From contig JAMCVM010000111.1 in the NCBI GenBank assembly GCA_023475835.1, positions 1-36,150 of the forward strand: DNA of 36,150 nt, written 5' to 3'. Origin of the DNA: Bacillota bacterium (GTDB lineage: Bacteria > Bacillota > Sulfobacillia > Sulfobacillales > Sulfobacillaceae). This document shows positions 8,805-16,553 of this stretch, piece by piece (position 1 is the stretch's first letter; the number at the start of each line of letters is the position of its first letter). The translations under genes were made by a program, and so were the position numbers. The notes below the pieces were generated by a model. It made no database searches. It was not told where the DNA came from and was given only the letters and a program-made list of their open reading frames with translations.

Positions 8805-9088
8805 AACGGAATGCACTCCCGCTGAATTTCTTGGTAAATCACCGGGGCGAGTCCCCGTTCAGACACCACGTCCACCGGACAACCAAGCAACGCCTCCACA
8901 GCAGCCTCGAAACTGAGGAGATCCAGCAGACTGCGTCCCGGGCGCACGTGGACGACGAAGTCGACATCGCTACCCGGGGACGCGGTGCCGCGTGCCTGCG
9001 ACCCAAACACCCGGATATCCGTCACCCCGAACCGGTTCGCCAAGTCCAGTATCTCGGTGCGCCGGTCAGAAATCTCTCGTGGAAGCAA
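8801..9088 (-). CDS. mntA: MntA-type nucleotidyltransferase antitoxin
   Basis: A 95-residue minimal nucleotidyltransferase. The motif FGSQARGTASPGSDVDFVV contains the GSxARG and SDxDF elements of the family. MntA proteins transfer AMP from ATP to the HEPN toxin's tyrosine and so neutralise it. TTG 9088 is preferred because GGGGGTGA sits just upstream and the resulting N-terminus (MLPREISDRRTEILDLANRFGV) begins where relatives do; the frame is open further upstream. The gene overlaps hepT by four bases (GTGA), so translation is coupled. A TATACT -10 candidate lies at 9114-9119 on the minus strand, with only a poorly spaced TTGACT upstream of it. Confidence 0.87.
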   Translation of the reverse strand: MLPREISDRRTEILDLANRFGVTDIRVFGSQARGTASPGSDVDFVVHVRPGRSLLDLLSFEAAVEALLGCPVDVVSERGLAPVIYQEIQRECIPL

Positions 9089-9289
9089 ACTCGGTTCACC
9101 CCCTATGGATCTTAGTATACACACCCAGGAGGCGCGTGAAGTCAAATGATGCGGGAAATTGTCTACTGCGCTTACGGCTCGGAAAGTGTGCCAGGTCCCG
9201 TAAATAAACGCCTTCGCTAGCCTAATCATCGGGTTGACCACCAGTATTCGCCATATAGCTTGCTAATGACCCACCTCTGGGGCCGTTGG

Positions 9290-9970
9290 ATTACTACTTA
9301 ATATGCGATGGTCCGCGTGATGCGCTTTTGCTCCCGCCGCATAGATCGCCCCCCATCACTCAACCGTACCCCATGTGGATCCATGCACCGTTTTCTGCTT
9401 GAACGACTCGACGACTTCCAAAAAAGCGTATTGTGGATGACCATGGCCGTTTTCGTTCAAATTCACCCCCACCACCACCGGATCTTGGTCGGTCCCGCAC
9501 CCGCGTTTGCCCGGTCGATCCTTGGACTACGCCCAGGATTATGACTCGCGCCCCCAAAACAGGTATCGTCAAGTTCCACCAACCTGGCTAACGGATACTG
9601 GGCATTGCGGTCGGTCATGGCCCACTGGATTTATGATGTATTAATCAGGCGGCATCGTATTGCCACCCGAGTGCCCGGCTGAGTGCTAAGGCCGATTTGC
9701 CCTCGGTATCCACGGAAATGAGGAAAATCGCTAAGATCCATATCGGAAACAGCAATTTTGTTCGATGGAAAATCTTTCTGGCCGTGATCGAATCTTGATG
9801 TCGGTACGCACTACACGCATAGAAGGCATGGATGCGACCGGATCGACGCACGGTCCAGCACTGGGTCCCATAGCCCGTCGAAGACACAAAACCCTTCGGC
9901 CACCGCTACCGAAACAGATAGTCCTGGCAATCTTCCTCGGTCCCAAAGTGGTCTTGCCACGGGATTAACC
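9290..9970 (-). pseudogene. Decayed IS1595-type transposase
   Basis: Pieces of one transposase can be read in order on the minus strand, but in different frames. The N-terminal segment reads HFGTEEDCQDYLFR then RWPKGFV. Next comes a zinc-ribbon/helix region (ITARKIFHRTKLLFPIWILA, then GKSALALSRALGWQYDAA). Then AMTDRNAQYPLARLVELDD with the first catalytic Asp in ELDDTCFGGA, and after a shift KRGCGTDQDPVVVGVNLNE. This is the domain order of IS1595-family DDE transposases. There are several stops and at least two frameshifts, and the C-terminal third is missing after about 9300. The zinc-ribbon cysteines are mostly lost. I could not identify terminal inverted repeats. The locus is a dead relic. 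Confidence 0.72.
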
Positions 9971-10286
9971 TCGCCGTATTCCCCGTCCCTAGACACCCAA
10001 ATTCCGCCCGATTTTACCATCTGTTCGTCCGCTTCGGACCACATCCCTGACTGCATCGGGCATGTATGTCTGGCGTTGACTCATATTCGGGTGCGGGAAG
10101 CGAAAGGCTTCGCCATGGCCTTCGGTGGAGAACATGACGCTTTTTAGTCCGCTGATGCTTGTTTCGCCGGGAATTGATCCTAGAAATTTGGCGATGGCCT
10201 CTCTTGATCGGTATATTGGTAATCATCAACAACCTGAAATGCTGTCTCAGAGGTCGGTGAAATGGACATTGCGAGGGGATAGGACG

Positions 10287-10934
10287 ATGGACATCGCTTT
10301 GGTCAAGCATCCCGGTTATCTCCACGTTCAGCCTTTTGAGGAAGTGGTTGAATCCGTCAAATGGGGTCTGGAACAACTGGAACAACTGGAACAACTGGGA
10401 ATGCTAGGGCCTACTTTGGAAAATCAGATTAGACCTCAGGTGCCGACTATTTTATTTGGAGCAAACCTGTTAAGTTCAGAGCAGATTCGAGCGCTACTAG
10501 ATTCCGTGATCCCCTATAATCTCGAACAGTTAGATCCAAGCTCTCCTTGGTTTCCTAGTGAACGATTCCATGCTTTATCAAAACGTTCGATGCTATGGGA
10601 TTATAGTTTGAGCAATCTATCGGTATGGAAAGCATCGGGACTGAGAAAAGTCGTGCACCTTCCTAATCGGTTGCGCTCCGGTTCTAACCCGAGTGGAGCG
10701 TTGCTCCCCCGATATCGAAGTCCTATTTTATGGATCAATAGACCGGAGAAAAATTCCGCAGGTGCCGTAGAATACGCCTCCGATGAGCACTTCGTGGCGA
10801 CGTGTCGACGGCTAGTCAAGGCCGAGGACGAACTTGCAAAGATGAGCAAGAACGGGTTTGAGTGGTTTAGAAGGCGAAATATTACAAAGATTCGGAAGCA
10901 AGCAATAGCTGAGAGCTATCCAGTAGTGCCGTGA
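10287..10934 (+). pseudogene. CgeB-like glycosyltransferase paralogue, frameshifted and internally deleted
   Basis: From ATG 10287 (AGGGGATAGG upstream) the product aligns with the intact glycosyltransferase at 15705-16553. VPTILFGANLL is identical, followed by SEQIRALLDSVIPYNLEQ and SPWFPSERFHALSKR in parallel positions. At about 10664 the similarity jumps to the next frame, which reads IGCAPVLTRVERCSPDIEVL and then FYGSIDRRRK, matching the paralogue's IGYAPILSQIDR and FYGSINPRR. It then stops. The original frame resumes similarity at AVEYASDEHFVATCRRL (paralogue: IVFSTYDHLVESCLAI). About 70 residues of the C-terminal nucleotide-sugar domain are absent between these points. The continuous 215-codon frame is therefore accidental and the gene is almost certainly non-functional. 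Confidence 0.8.
10368..10394 (+). repeat. Three tandem 9-bp repeats (CTGGAACAA)
   Basis: CTGGAACAA occurs three times head-to-tail, followed by a partial CTGGGA. It encodes LEQ-LEQ-LEQ where the intact paralogue has a single LKQLG. This is a small slippage expansion inside the glycosyltransferase pseudogene. Confidence 0.9.
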
Positions 10935-11094
10935 GTTTGGTTGGTGGCGACTTAACGACGCGATATCTACGATTGGGTCATTAAGAGTGTTGATGTGATT
11001 TGAGCCTTGGAGTCACGTGGCCCATCTTAATCGGGTGATGGTGCGCAGGAGGCGATGAGCAGATTGTGACGCTCGATTGGACAGGAGGATTGCG

Positions 11095-12345
11095 GTGAAG
11101 GAACCTGGGGGTTTGTCGCTAGCCATGATAGTCAAAAACGAGGAAATGTTTTTGGCTGATTGTCTACGGTCGGTGCAAGACGTGGTCGACGAGATGGTGA
11201 TCGTCGACACGGGATCCACCGACGCTACGATTGAGATCGCTCGCAGCTTTGGCGCTCGAGTGATTGAGATTGAGTGGCCTCACGACTTTTCCAAAGCCAG
11301 GAACATCGGGTTAGACGCGGTGTCGATGCCGTGGGTATTAGTGATGGATGCAGACGAGGAATTGGTTGCAGACGATGCCGACAAGCTTCGACAAGCGGTT
11401 TTTCACCCGACTGCGGACGCTTATAACATTCGGATCGTTTCGGTGATGGAAAGGGCAGAAGATATCAGTGAAAGCTACGTGACGCGGGTGATGCGGGCCC
11501 ATCCCGCTTTACGGTTTCGAGGCGCCATCCACGAGCAACTTTTCAATGCGATTGTGGATGCGGGGATGTCACTTGGCCAACTCGATGTGCGCCTCACTCA
11601 CAAGGGATATCTCGGCTCAGTCATGCAACAACGCAACAAACAGGAGAGAAATCGAATCTTGTTAGAGGAGGAAGTCACTAAACACCCTGACGACTTCTAT
11701 ATGTTATGGCAATTGGCGCAGACTTATTTTGGCACGGCCCGGTATGACGATGCAATTAAAATTTCTCAGCGGGCATTGAAGCTTTCATCTCCGAATAGTC
11801 CGTTGTGGGTGCTGGCAATGACCACGTATGCGCGATCGCTGCTGCAGGCAGGCCAACCAAAAAAGGCTCGGAGAGTACTCCAGGAAGGGCAATTGGCTCA
11901 TCCTAAATACACGGATTTTTGGTACTTAGAAGGCGTCGTCTTATTTCAAATGAAAGCCTGGGGCCAGGCCGAGGCTTCTTTTCGTCGGTGTCTCGACATT
12001 GGGGAAGCCCAGGGCTATTTGGCTACAGACACCGGTATCGGAGGATTCAAGTCGCTCTACCGCATTGCCCAATGCGAAATCATGCAGGGTGAGGGCAAAA
12101 ATGCCCTGGCCTATCTCTTGATTACGATTAAACAACAGCCGCAATATCGCTCGGCTTGGCGCGCCATCTTTGAAATTTTAATCGGCAGCACCATGGGGGA
12201 GGTGTTGAACACGATTGAACTTAGTGTCGGGCTGGATCAGATCATCAATACTCTTTCAACGTGGCCGCAACTGGACGACAACGAACAGCATCTGTTGGAA
12301 TGTGCCAAGGAGAAGGTCCAAGAGCAAAATCTCGCCGGCGTTTAA
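11095..12345 (+). CDS. Family 2 glycosyltransferase with C-terminal TPR repeats
   Basis: A 416-residue protein starting at GTG 11095, six bases after AGGAGG. The N-terminal GT-A domain shows LSLAMIVKNEE (about 8-17), VDTGSTDAT with the nucleotide-binding Asp, FSKARNIGL and the metal-binding DxD in MDADEE. This is the SunS/YfdH-like GT2 group. From about residue 200 the sequence becomes helical repeats (YMLWQLAQTYFGTARYDDAI, LWVLAMTTYARSLLQAGQPK, FWYLEGVVLFQMKAWGQAEA), typical TPRs for protein-substrate binding. Such GT2-TPR enzymes commonly glycosylate proteins. It is convergent with fliS and sits beside flagellin genes, so flagellin is the likely acceptor (inference). Its last codons form half of a shared hairpin with the fliS stop. 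Confidence 0.88.
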   Translation: MKEPGGLSLAMIVKNEEMFLADCLRSVQDVVDEMVIVDTGSTDATIEIARSFGARVIEIEWPHDFSKARNIGLDAVSMPWVLVMDADEELVADDADKLRQAVFHPTADAYNIRIVSVMERAEDISESYVTRVMRAHPALRFRGAIHEQLFNAIVDAGMSLGQLDVRLTHKGYLGSVMQQRNKQERNRILLEEEVTKHPDDFYMLWQLAQTYFGTARYDDAIKISQRALKLSSPNSPLWVLAMTTYARSLLQAGQPKKARRVLQEGQLAHPKYTDFWYLEGVVLFQMKAWGQAEASFRRCLDIGEAQGYLATDTGIGGFKSLYRIAQCEIMQGEGKNALAYLLITIKQQPQYRSAWRAIFEILIGSTMGEVLNTIELSVGLDQIINTLSTWPQLDDNEQHLLECAKEKVQEQNLAGV

Positions 12346-12356
12346 CCGGCGAGATT
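12328..12356. terminator. Bidirectional hairpin containing both convergent stop codons
   Basis: AATCTCGCCGG (12328-12338) pairs perfectly with CCGGCGAGATT (12346-12356). The seven-base loop CGTTTAA contains the stop codons of the plus-strand glycosyltransferase (TAA 12343-12345) and of fliS (minus strand, 12342-12344). On the minus strand the stem is followed by a short TTTT, so it probably terminates the fliS transcript, and possibly both. Confidence 0.7.
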
Positions 12357-12785
12357 GATGGAGAGCTGAGAAGCCCCTCTTGTTTCAGGTGCGGGTTCAG
12401 GAACGCTAGCATTGGGTCGTTCCGTGCTAAGAAATTTTCGGAGCCCATCGATGAGATTTTGCAGTACGGCGATGCATCCATCTAACTCGGTTGATTCGCG
12501 CCGAACTTGTGCAGAAACAGCTTGTTTCCAACAATACAGGTACAAGTCGCGGAGAGTTTGGGCTTCGTCCGTCGCCACCTGCAGGATATCGGTCAGGCCA
12601 ATCATGATCTCCTGTAAGTGTCTACCGTGCTCCCCCATCGTCGTCCAATCATTGGTCTGAATGGCTTGCTGGCAGTCTTGGGCCGCTTTCAACCCGCCTT
12701 CATATAACAGTAAAACTAAGCGATCCGTGGACGCGGTTTGAATTTGGTTGGTTCGATACTGGAACAAAGCGACTTCATCTTCCAT
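12342..12785 (-). CDS. fliS: Flagellar export chaperone FliS
   Basis: A 147-residue FliS. The N-terminal YRTNQIQTASTDRLVLLLYE matches the conserved FliS start (Y..n.i.tasp..lillLydG), including the tyrosine region that caps the flagellin-binding groove. Helices that follow (GLKAAQDCQQAIQTND, HLQEIMIGLTDILQV, LRDLYLYCWKQAVSAQ) fit the four-helix bundle. FliS binds the C-terminal helices of cytoplasmic flagellin and prevents premature polymerisation before export. It follows fliD by three bases in the flagellin-fliD-fliS order usual in Gram-positives, so the genes are co-transcribed. The C-terminal tail of about 25 residues (PEPAPETRG) is longer than in most homologues. Confidence 0.95.
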   Translation of the reverse strand: MEDEVALFQYRTNQIQTASTDRLVLLLYEGGLKAAQDCQQAIQTNDWTTMGEHGRHLQEIMIGLTDILQVATDEAQTLRDLYLYCWKQAVSAQVRRESTELDGCIAVLQNLIDGLRKFLSTERPNASVPEPAPETRGASQLSINLAG

Positions 12786-12788
12786 GGA

Positions 12789-14294
12789 TTACCCTCCGCT
12801 ACTGCTGGTGTTGTTGTCGGCGTTGAATAGGGCGGTGAGCATCGTATTTTCTTGCGCGTACTTCGCCACTTGGTTGACCCAGTCTCCATATTGCGTGATA
12901 GCCTGGTTCTCTTCTGATTGCATCTGGCTCTTCAGCGAACTAACCTGGTTGCTCACTTGGTTTTCTTGATTGGTGGTATAGGTCATGGCTTGGGAGGTAA
13001 TGCTGTTCGACCCTTGGTAGAAGGCGGGCAAAAGATCTGAGGTGGAACTTCCAGCCAACGATTGATACAGGGACTGAAACAAAGAGGCCACTTGAGTCGG
13101 CGCAGACGACAAGGCGTTGGCCAACGTGGTCTGGTTCAAAGATAAAGAGCCATCACTATTAAATGTGATGCCGATGGAACTCAGGTTTTGATATGTGGTG
13201 TTGCCGGTATCCTGCATGGCGGCCATCGCCTGCGAGACTTCGTTCAAAACGTTTTGCGGCTGACCGGAGATAATGACCTGTTTTGAATTGCTTTGATACG
13301 AATACGAGGCACCGGTGGCTGAGGCCGAAGCTGTCACCGACCCGGGGTCCGCGAGATTGGAAGTGTCACTGACCCACTGATTCCAATCCGTAATGAATTG
13401 TTGCACTGACGAGGTCATGCCTTGAATATTGGGAGAAATGTTCACCGTCGTGGTGCCAGGCGAAGCCACATTTAAGGTTAAGCCCGGAATCACATTGTTA
13501 AAGGTATCCGTACTCGAGGTAATGGCTTGGGAGGCATTGAACGACGAACCGAAGCTAAGTTCGGCTGAACTCGCCGCTTGTACGATATTGCTGGCAGATC
13601 CGCCGGATGCGCCCGTGATCCCGAGATAGTAGAGGGGGCCATTGGTCTGCGTCGTGGAGCCCGAAGGGGCCGTATCCGTGTAAGAGATGGCTTGTCCGGT
13701 GCTGTTGGCACTAATGGAAAGCACCCAGTCGCCGCTCGCTAACTGTTCCACGGACGCGGTGACGCCAATGTTGGGCGTGGAATTGATGCTCTGGGCCAAC
13801 CCATTGAGCGTAGTGCCCGTAGAGGGAATGCTGACCGAGACGGCACTGGAATTGCCAACTTGAATGGTGAATGAGCCCCCGAGGTCGGCACCACCCGTGG
13901 TCAAGGTTTGGGTCGGACTGGTTACGGCCATATTGGCAGAAGAGCCGAGATCTACCTCGCCAGCTGCCAAGCTTCCCACGGTAATTTGGTAGGAGCCCGC
14001 TTGGGCACTGTTGTCTACTGCGGTCGCCACTGAACTGCTACTCGAAGTGGCCGAGAGCTGTTGAAAGGTGCTGGCTAACCCCAGCGTGCTTAGATCGCCC
14101 GACACCGTCCGGGCATCAGATTGCAAAGTACTCCAGGCACTGATTTGGTTGGAGTCAGCGGTCTGTTGACTTTCCAACTGCGACAGTTGATTATTGTCAG
14201 CCTCGGTGATTACGCTGGTAAACGATGCGGGAGTAAAGTCTGACAAAATTTGACCCACGGGGCCCGTATAAATCGACGACCAGTTAATGGACAC
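12789..14294 (-). CDS. fliD: Flagellar hook-associated protein 2 (filament cap) FliD
   Basis: A 501-residue serine/threonine-rich secreted protein of FliD type. The N-terminal part contains the FliD_N coiled region (LSQLESQQTADSNQISAWST, then LQSDARTVSGDLSTLG) and the QITVGSLA segment. The C-terminal part contains FliD_C features (LSSIGITFNSDGSLSLNQTT, then long coiled coil VSNQVSSLKSQMQSEENQA, ending in MLTALFNADN). FliD caps the growing filament and guides flagellin folding. Start: GTG 14294 has GGGAGGTG nine bases upstream; the longer in-frame GTG at 14306 lies inside that ribosome-binding site. It follows the flagellin gene after a terminator-like hairpin and precedes fliS. Standard N-terminal motifs such as SGLASGLD are not seen; the N-terminus is divergent. 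Confidence 0.93.
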   Translation of the reverse strand: MSINWSSIYTGPVGQILSDFTPASFTSVITEADNNQLSQLESQQTADSNQISAWSTLQSDARTVSGDLSTLGLASTFQQLSATSSSSSVATAVDNSAQAGSYQITVGSLAAGEVDLGSSANMAVTSPTQTLTTGGADLGGSFTIQVGNSSAVSVSIPSTGTTLNGLAQSINSTPNIGVTASVEQLASGDWVLSISANSTGQAISYTDTAPSGSTTQTNGPLYYLGITGASGGSASNIVQAASSAELSFGSSFNASQAITSSTDTFNNVIPGLTLNVASPGTTTVNISPNIQGMTSSVQQFITDWNQWVSDTSNLADPGSVTASASATGASYSYQSNSKQVIISGQPQNVLNEVSQAMAAMQDTGNTTYQNLSSIGITFNSDGSLSLNQTTLANALSSAPTQVASLFQSLYQSLAGSSTSDLLPAFYQGSNSITSQAMTYTTNQENQVSNQVSSLKSQMQSEENQAITQYGDWVNQVAKYAQENTMLTALFNADNNTSSSGG

Positions 14295-14322
14295 GGAACG
14301 GTTCACCTCCCATCCATCAAAG

Positions 14323-14360
14323 AACCGGACGCCGAGAACTCACGCTCCCAGCGCCCGGTT
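14323..14360 (-). terminator. Partial terminator between flagellin and fliD
   Basis: The arms AACCGGACGCC (14323-14333) and GGCGTCCGGTT-like complement at 14350-14360 form a stem of about ten pairs with one mismatch just after the flagellin stop. On the minus strand the stem ends in TTCTTTG. It probably ends most flagellin transcripts while allowing read-through to fliD-fliS, which explains the large flagellin excess needed. Confidence 0.55.
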
Positions 14361-14366
14361 GGAACC

Positions 14367-15512
14367 CTACGAGAGCAGCTTCAGGACCAGCGATGGCAAC
14401 TGCTGAGCAGTAGTCAACGCCTGAATCCCTGTCTGCTCGAGAATTTGTGTCTGAGCAAACTGACTAGTCACCTGCGCCATGTTCGCATCCATGATACTGG
14501 CCTGCGAGGATTGCAAATTGGTGCCCTCTGTCTGCAAGTTGGTTAAGGTGTAGTTAATCTGGTCGATTTGTGAACCCACGGCACTCTGGGCATTGGTCAA
14601 CATGGAAAGGGCCGACCCAGCCTGCGTGATGGCGTACTGTGCACCAGCGGTTGAGCTGAAGTTTAGGCTGTTAAGTCCAAGCGTGGCGCTTGAGAACGTG
14701 CCAAAGCTGGTCTGGAGCGCATCTCCGGTGCCTTGAGTCGGACCGGTCTGAAATGTATATTGAGTTCCGCCCTTGACGGTAAAGGCAGTGGTAGCTGTGG
14801 CTGCACTACTGGCAAGAGCAGTTTGATTAACATTAATGACAAAGCTGTCCGAACCGGTAGAATTGCTTCCCGAGACGAGTTGGAGAGCGATCGTGCCACT
14901 CTGCGAACCCATGTTCGCTATGGTTCCGGAGGCGATTGTCGCTCCGCTGGAGTTTGTAATTGAAACGATGTCGGATCCTGTGGTGGTCGCGTACTGGACA
15001 GAAACCGTATACGCTCCAGCGGCCAGCCCGCCACTATCTGCCCCGATATTGATCCCAGTGACGACGCTCGACGAAGCGACTGAACTGACGGTTGGACCTT
15101 GGTTAAGGACGAACTGATTGTTATAGTTTAGCGTTGTACCCACATTGTCTAAGGATACTAGCAACTGACTAACTTGATTCTGAATGTCCTGGGTATCCTG
15201 AGCGTTGTTGGTGCTGTTCGAGGCTTGGACAGCTAACTGCTGAATTTGTTGAACGATCTGAATATCGGTCTGCATACCACCGTTAGCAGTGTTTAAAAGA
15301 TTCGAGGCTTCGGTGGCGTTGCTCGTGGCTGAGTTGATGGCACCGAGTTCTCCTGACATCAGGTTGGAAATGGCTAAACCGGAAGGATTGTTCGAAGGAG
15401 AGTTGATTTGATATCCTGTTGACATCTCCTGCTGCAAGCTGTTCAAGGTATTCTGGGTGTTGCTGAGGGAATTTTCCGCAAACAAAGCGGAAACGTTGGT
15501 GTTGATATACAT
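14367..15512 (-). CDS. hag: Flagellin
   Basis: A 381-residue flagellin. The conserved N-terminal D0/D1 helices begin MYINTNVSALFAENSLSNTQ and continue with LNSLQQEMSTGYQINSPSNN and PSGLAIS. The C-terminal D1/D0 part includes YAITQAGSALSMLTNAQSAV, GSQIDQINYTLTNLQTE and the end LTTAQQLPSLVLKLLS. The central 150 residues are Ser/Thr/Gly-rich and variable, with many possible O-glycosylation sites. The ...PSNNPSGLAIS form replaces the common SAADDAAGLAI. ATG 15512 has AAGGAGG eight bases upstream. It is the first gene of the hag-fliD-fliS unit and has its own promoter and structured leader. The upstream genes are glycosyltransferases on the same strand. Confidence 0.96.
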   Translation of the reverse strand: MYINTNVSALFAENSLSNTQNTLNSLQQEMSTGYQINSPSNNPSGLAISNLMSGELGAINSATSNATEASNLLNTANGGMQTDIQIVQQIQQLAVQASNSTNNAQDTQDIQNQVSQLLVSLDNVGTTLNYNNQFVLNQGPTVSSVASSSVVTGINIGADSGGLAAGAYTVSVQYATTTGSDIVSITNSSGATIASGTIANMGSQSGTIALQLVSGSNSTGSDSFVINVNQTALASSAATATTAFTVKGGTQYTFQTGPTQGTGDALQTSFGTFSSATLGLNSLNFSSTAGAQYAITQAGSALSMLTNAQSAVGSQIDQINYTLTNLQTEGTNLQSSQASIMDANMAQVTSQFAQTQILEQTGIQALTTAQQLPSLVLKLLS

Positions 15513-15518
15513 CGCTTT

Positions 15519-15557
15519 ATCCTCCTTGATTTTTAGAGCCCAACATCCTGTCGGGCT
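15519..15557 (-). promoter_or_regulatory. CsrA-type binding hairpin plus Shine-Dalgarno in the flagellin leader
   Basis: On the minus strand 15557-15537 folds into an eight-pair hairpin (AGCCCGAC / GTTGGGCT) with loop AGGAT. The core ACAGGATGT matches the CsrA SELEX consensus (RUACARGGAUGU), with GGA exposed in the loop. The second GGA is in the Shine-Dalgarno AAGGAGGAT at 15519-15527. Bacillus subtilis hag has the same arrangement of two CsrA sites. No csrA or fliW gene lies in this window. Confidence 0.6.
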
Positions 15558-15575
15558 TTAGTGGTTCTATAAGTG

Positions 15576-15605
15576 ATTGTAGACCTCGGAGTATGATAGA
15601 GCCAA
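15576..15605 (-). promoter_or_regulatory. Candidate flagellin promoter
   Basis: Minus-strand TTGGCT (15605-15600) and TACAAT (15581-15576) are separated by 18 bases and would start transcription near 15569, giving a leader of about 57 nt containing the CsrA-type hairpin. No good sigma-28 match (TAAA / GCCGATAA) was found, which is unexpected for flagellin. Confidence 0.4.
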
Positions 15606-15664
15606 AAAATAAGAAGGTATTTGTGAGAGAAAAATTTCGAATGGCCCACGATTTGAAATGGCTG

Positions 15665-15701
15665 AGACGAACTCGCAATGAGAAAACGTGCGAGTTCGTC
15701 T
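15665..15701. terminator. Perfect 13-bp hairpin after the CgeB-like glycosyltransferase
   Basis: AGACGAACTCGCA (15665-15677) and TGCGAGTTCGTCT (15689-15701) form a perfect stem with an 11-base loop, three bases beyond the glycosyltransferase stop at 15705. There is no U-run on the minus strand, so it may end or stabilise the upstream transcript. It separates the glycosyltransferase genes from the flagellin promoter. Confidence 0.6.
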
Positions 15702-15704
15702 TAA

Positions 15705-16553
15705 CTATAGTCCAGATGCAAGCAGGGCTTGGCGCACAATGGGCTCGATGGCATGTTGTTGCATAATGGAGAATCCTCGTTCGCCCACGTCGGTTAGGGT
15801 TTTTGAATCATGCACTATGGCTAGGCAAGACTCCACCAGGTGGTCATAGGTCGAAAAAACGATCGCATTTTCGAAATCCGGGTCGACTTCGGTCTTGTCG
15901 TCGCGCTCGGAGACGACCGGGATTCGGTTAGCCAAAAGATAACTGATGCGAACAATCTCGAGGATACTGGTGGCATAATAATGGATGTTCAGGGCGATTT
16001 TAGCACGGGCGATGGCTTGGTCTCGTGCTCTGCCATAGACTCCGAATATTGCCTCCACCTCTAATCCTTCGTGCCGCAAAGCGTCCAAAATCGCTTGCCG
16101 CCTTGGATTGATTGATCCATAGAACACCACGTCGCAACAAGGCGTGGTGCGATCGATTTGGCTCAAAATCGGGGCATAGCCGATGGGAACGTAGACTCCC
16201 TGGCTTACTCCGTATCGCTTCCACTCATCCAAGTTTCTTTGACTATATTCCCAGAAAATCTTTCGCTGGGAAAAAGCTGTGAACCGTTCTTGTGAAAACC
16301 ATGGGGAATCTACGGCGACTTGTTCCAAATTATAAATGATGACCGAATCGGGCAGAGAAACAATTTGTTCGGGAGTGAGCAAGTTGGCACCGAACAAGAT
16401 GGTGGGCACGCTGGGATGGATTTGATTGACAGGGATTTCCACCTGATAGCCAAGCTGTTTTAACCCCCAGATGATGGTGCTAGCCACGTCGTCGAATGCG
16501 CCCACATGAGCATAGCCTTCCGGCTTCAGCCTCGCTACATCAACTCTCAACAC
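15705..16553 (-). CDS. CgeB-like family glycosyltransferase
   Basis: A 282-residue GT-B type glycosyltransferase. The N-terminal half binds the acceptor (VPTILFGANLLTPEQI at 49-64, YNLEQ, FWEYSQRNLDEW). The C-terminal half carries VFYGSINPRR at 143-152 and, near 196-216, the SILEIVRISYLLANR and PVVSE motif, which contains the nucleotide-sugar-binding glutamate pattern of CgeB and spore-maturation-type glycosyltransferases. GTG 16553 has AAGGAGGT upstream. It lies between the fusion glycosyltransferase and flagellin on the same strand, with 214 bases before it and a strong hairpin after it. A degenerate paralogue exists at 10287. Likely role: adding sugars to flagellin (context inference); donor sugar unknown. 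Confidence 0.85.
   Translation of the reverse strand: MLRVDVARLKPEGYAHVGAFDDVASTIIWGLKQLGYQVEIPVNQIHPSVPTILFGANLLTPEQIVSLPDSVIIYNLEQVAVDSPWFSQERFTAFSQRKIFWEYSQRNLDEWKRYGVSQGVYVPIGYAPILSQIDRTTPCCDVVFYGSINPRRQAILDALRHEGLEVEAIFGVYGRARDQAIARAKIALNIHYYATSILEIVRISYLLANRIPVVSERDDKTEVDPDFENAIVFSTYDHLVESCLAIVHDSKTLTDVGERGFSIMQQHAIEPIVRQALLASGL

Noticed and set aside
9240-10090. Complete IS1595 element with terminal repeats
   Set aside because: No matching inverted repeats or target duplication could be seen at either side of the transposase relic.
10368-10394. CRISPR-like or satellite array
   Set aside because: Only three 9-bp units in a coding context; a slippage repeat, not an array. No CRISPR array is visible anywhere in the window.
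15576-15660. Sigma-28 promoter for flagellin
   Set aside because: No TAAA / GCCGATAA pair with proper spacing could be found; a sigma-A-like pair fits better, so only that is listed.
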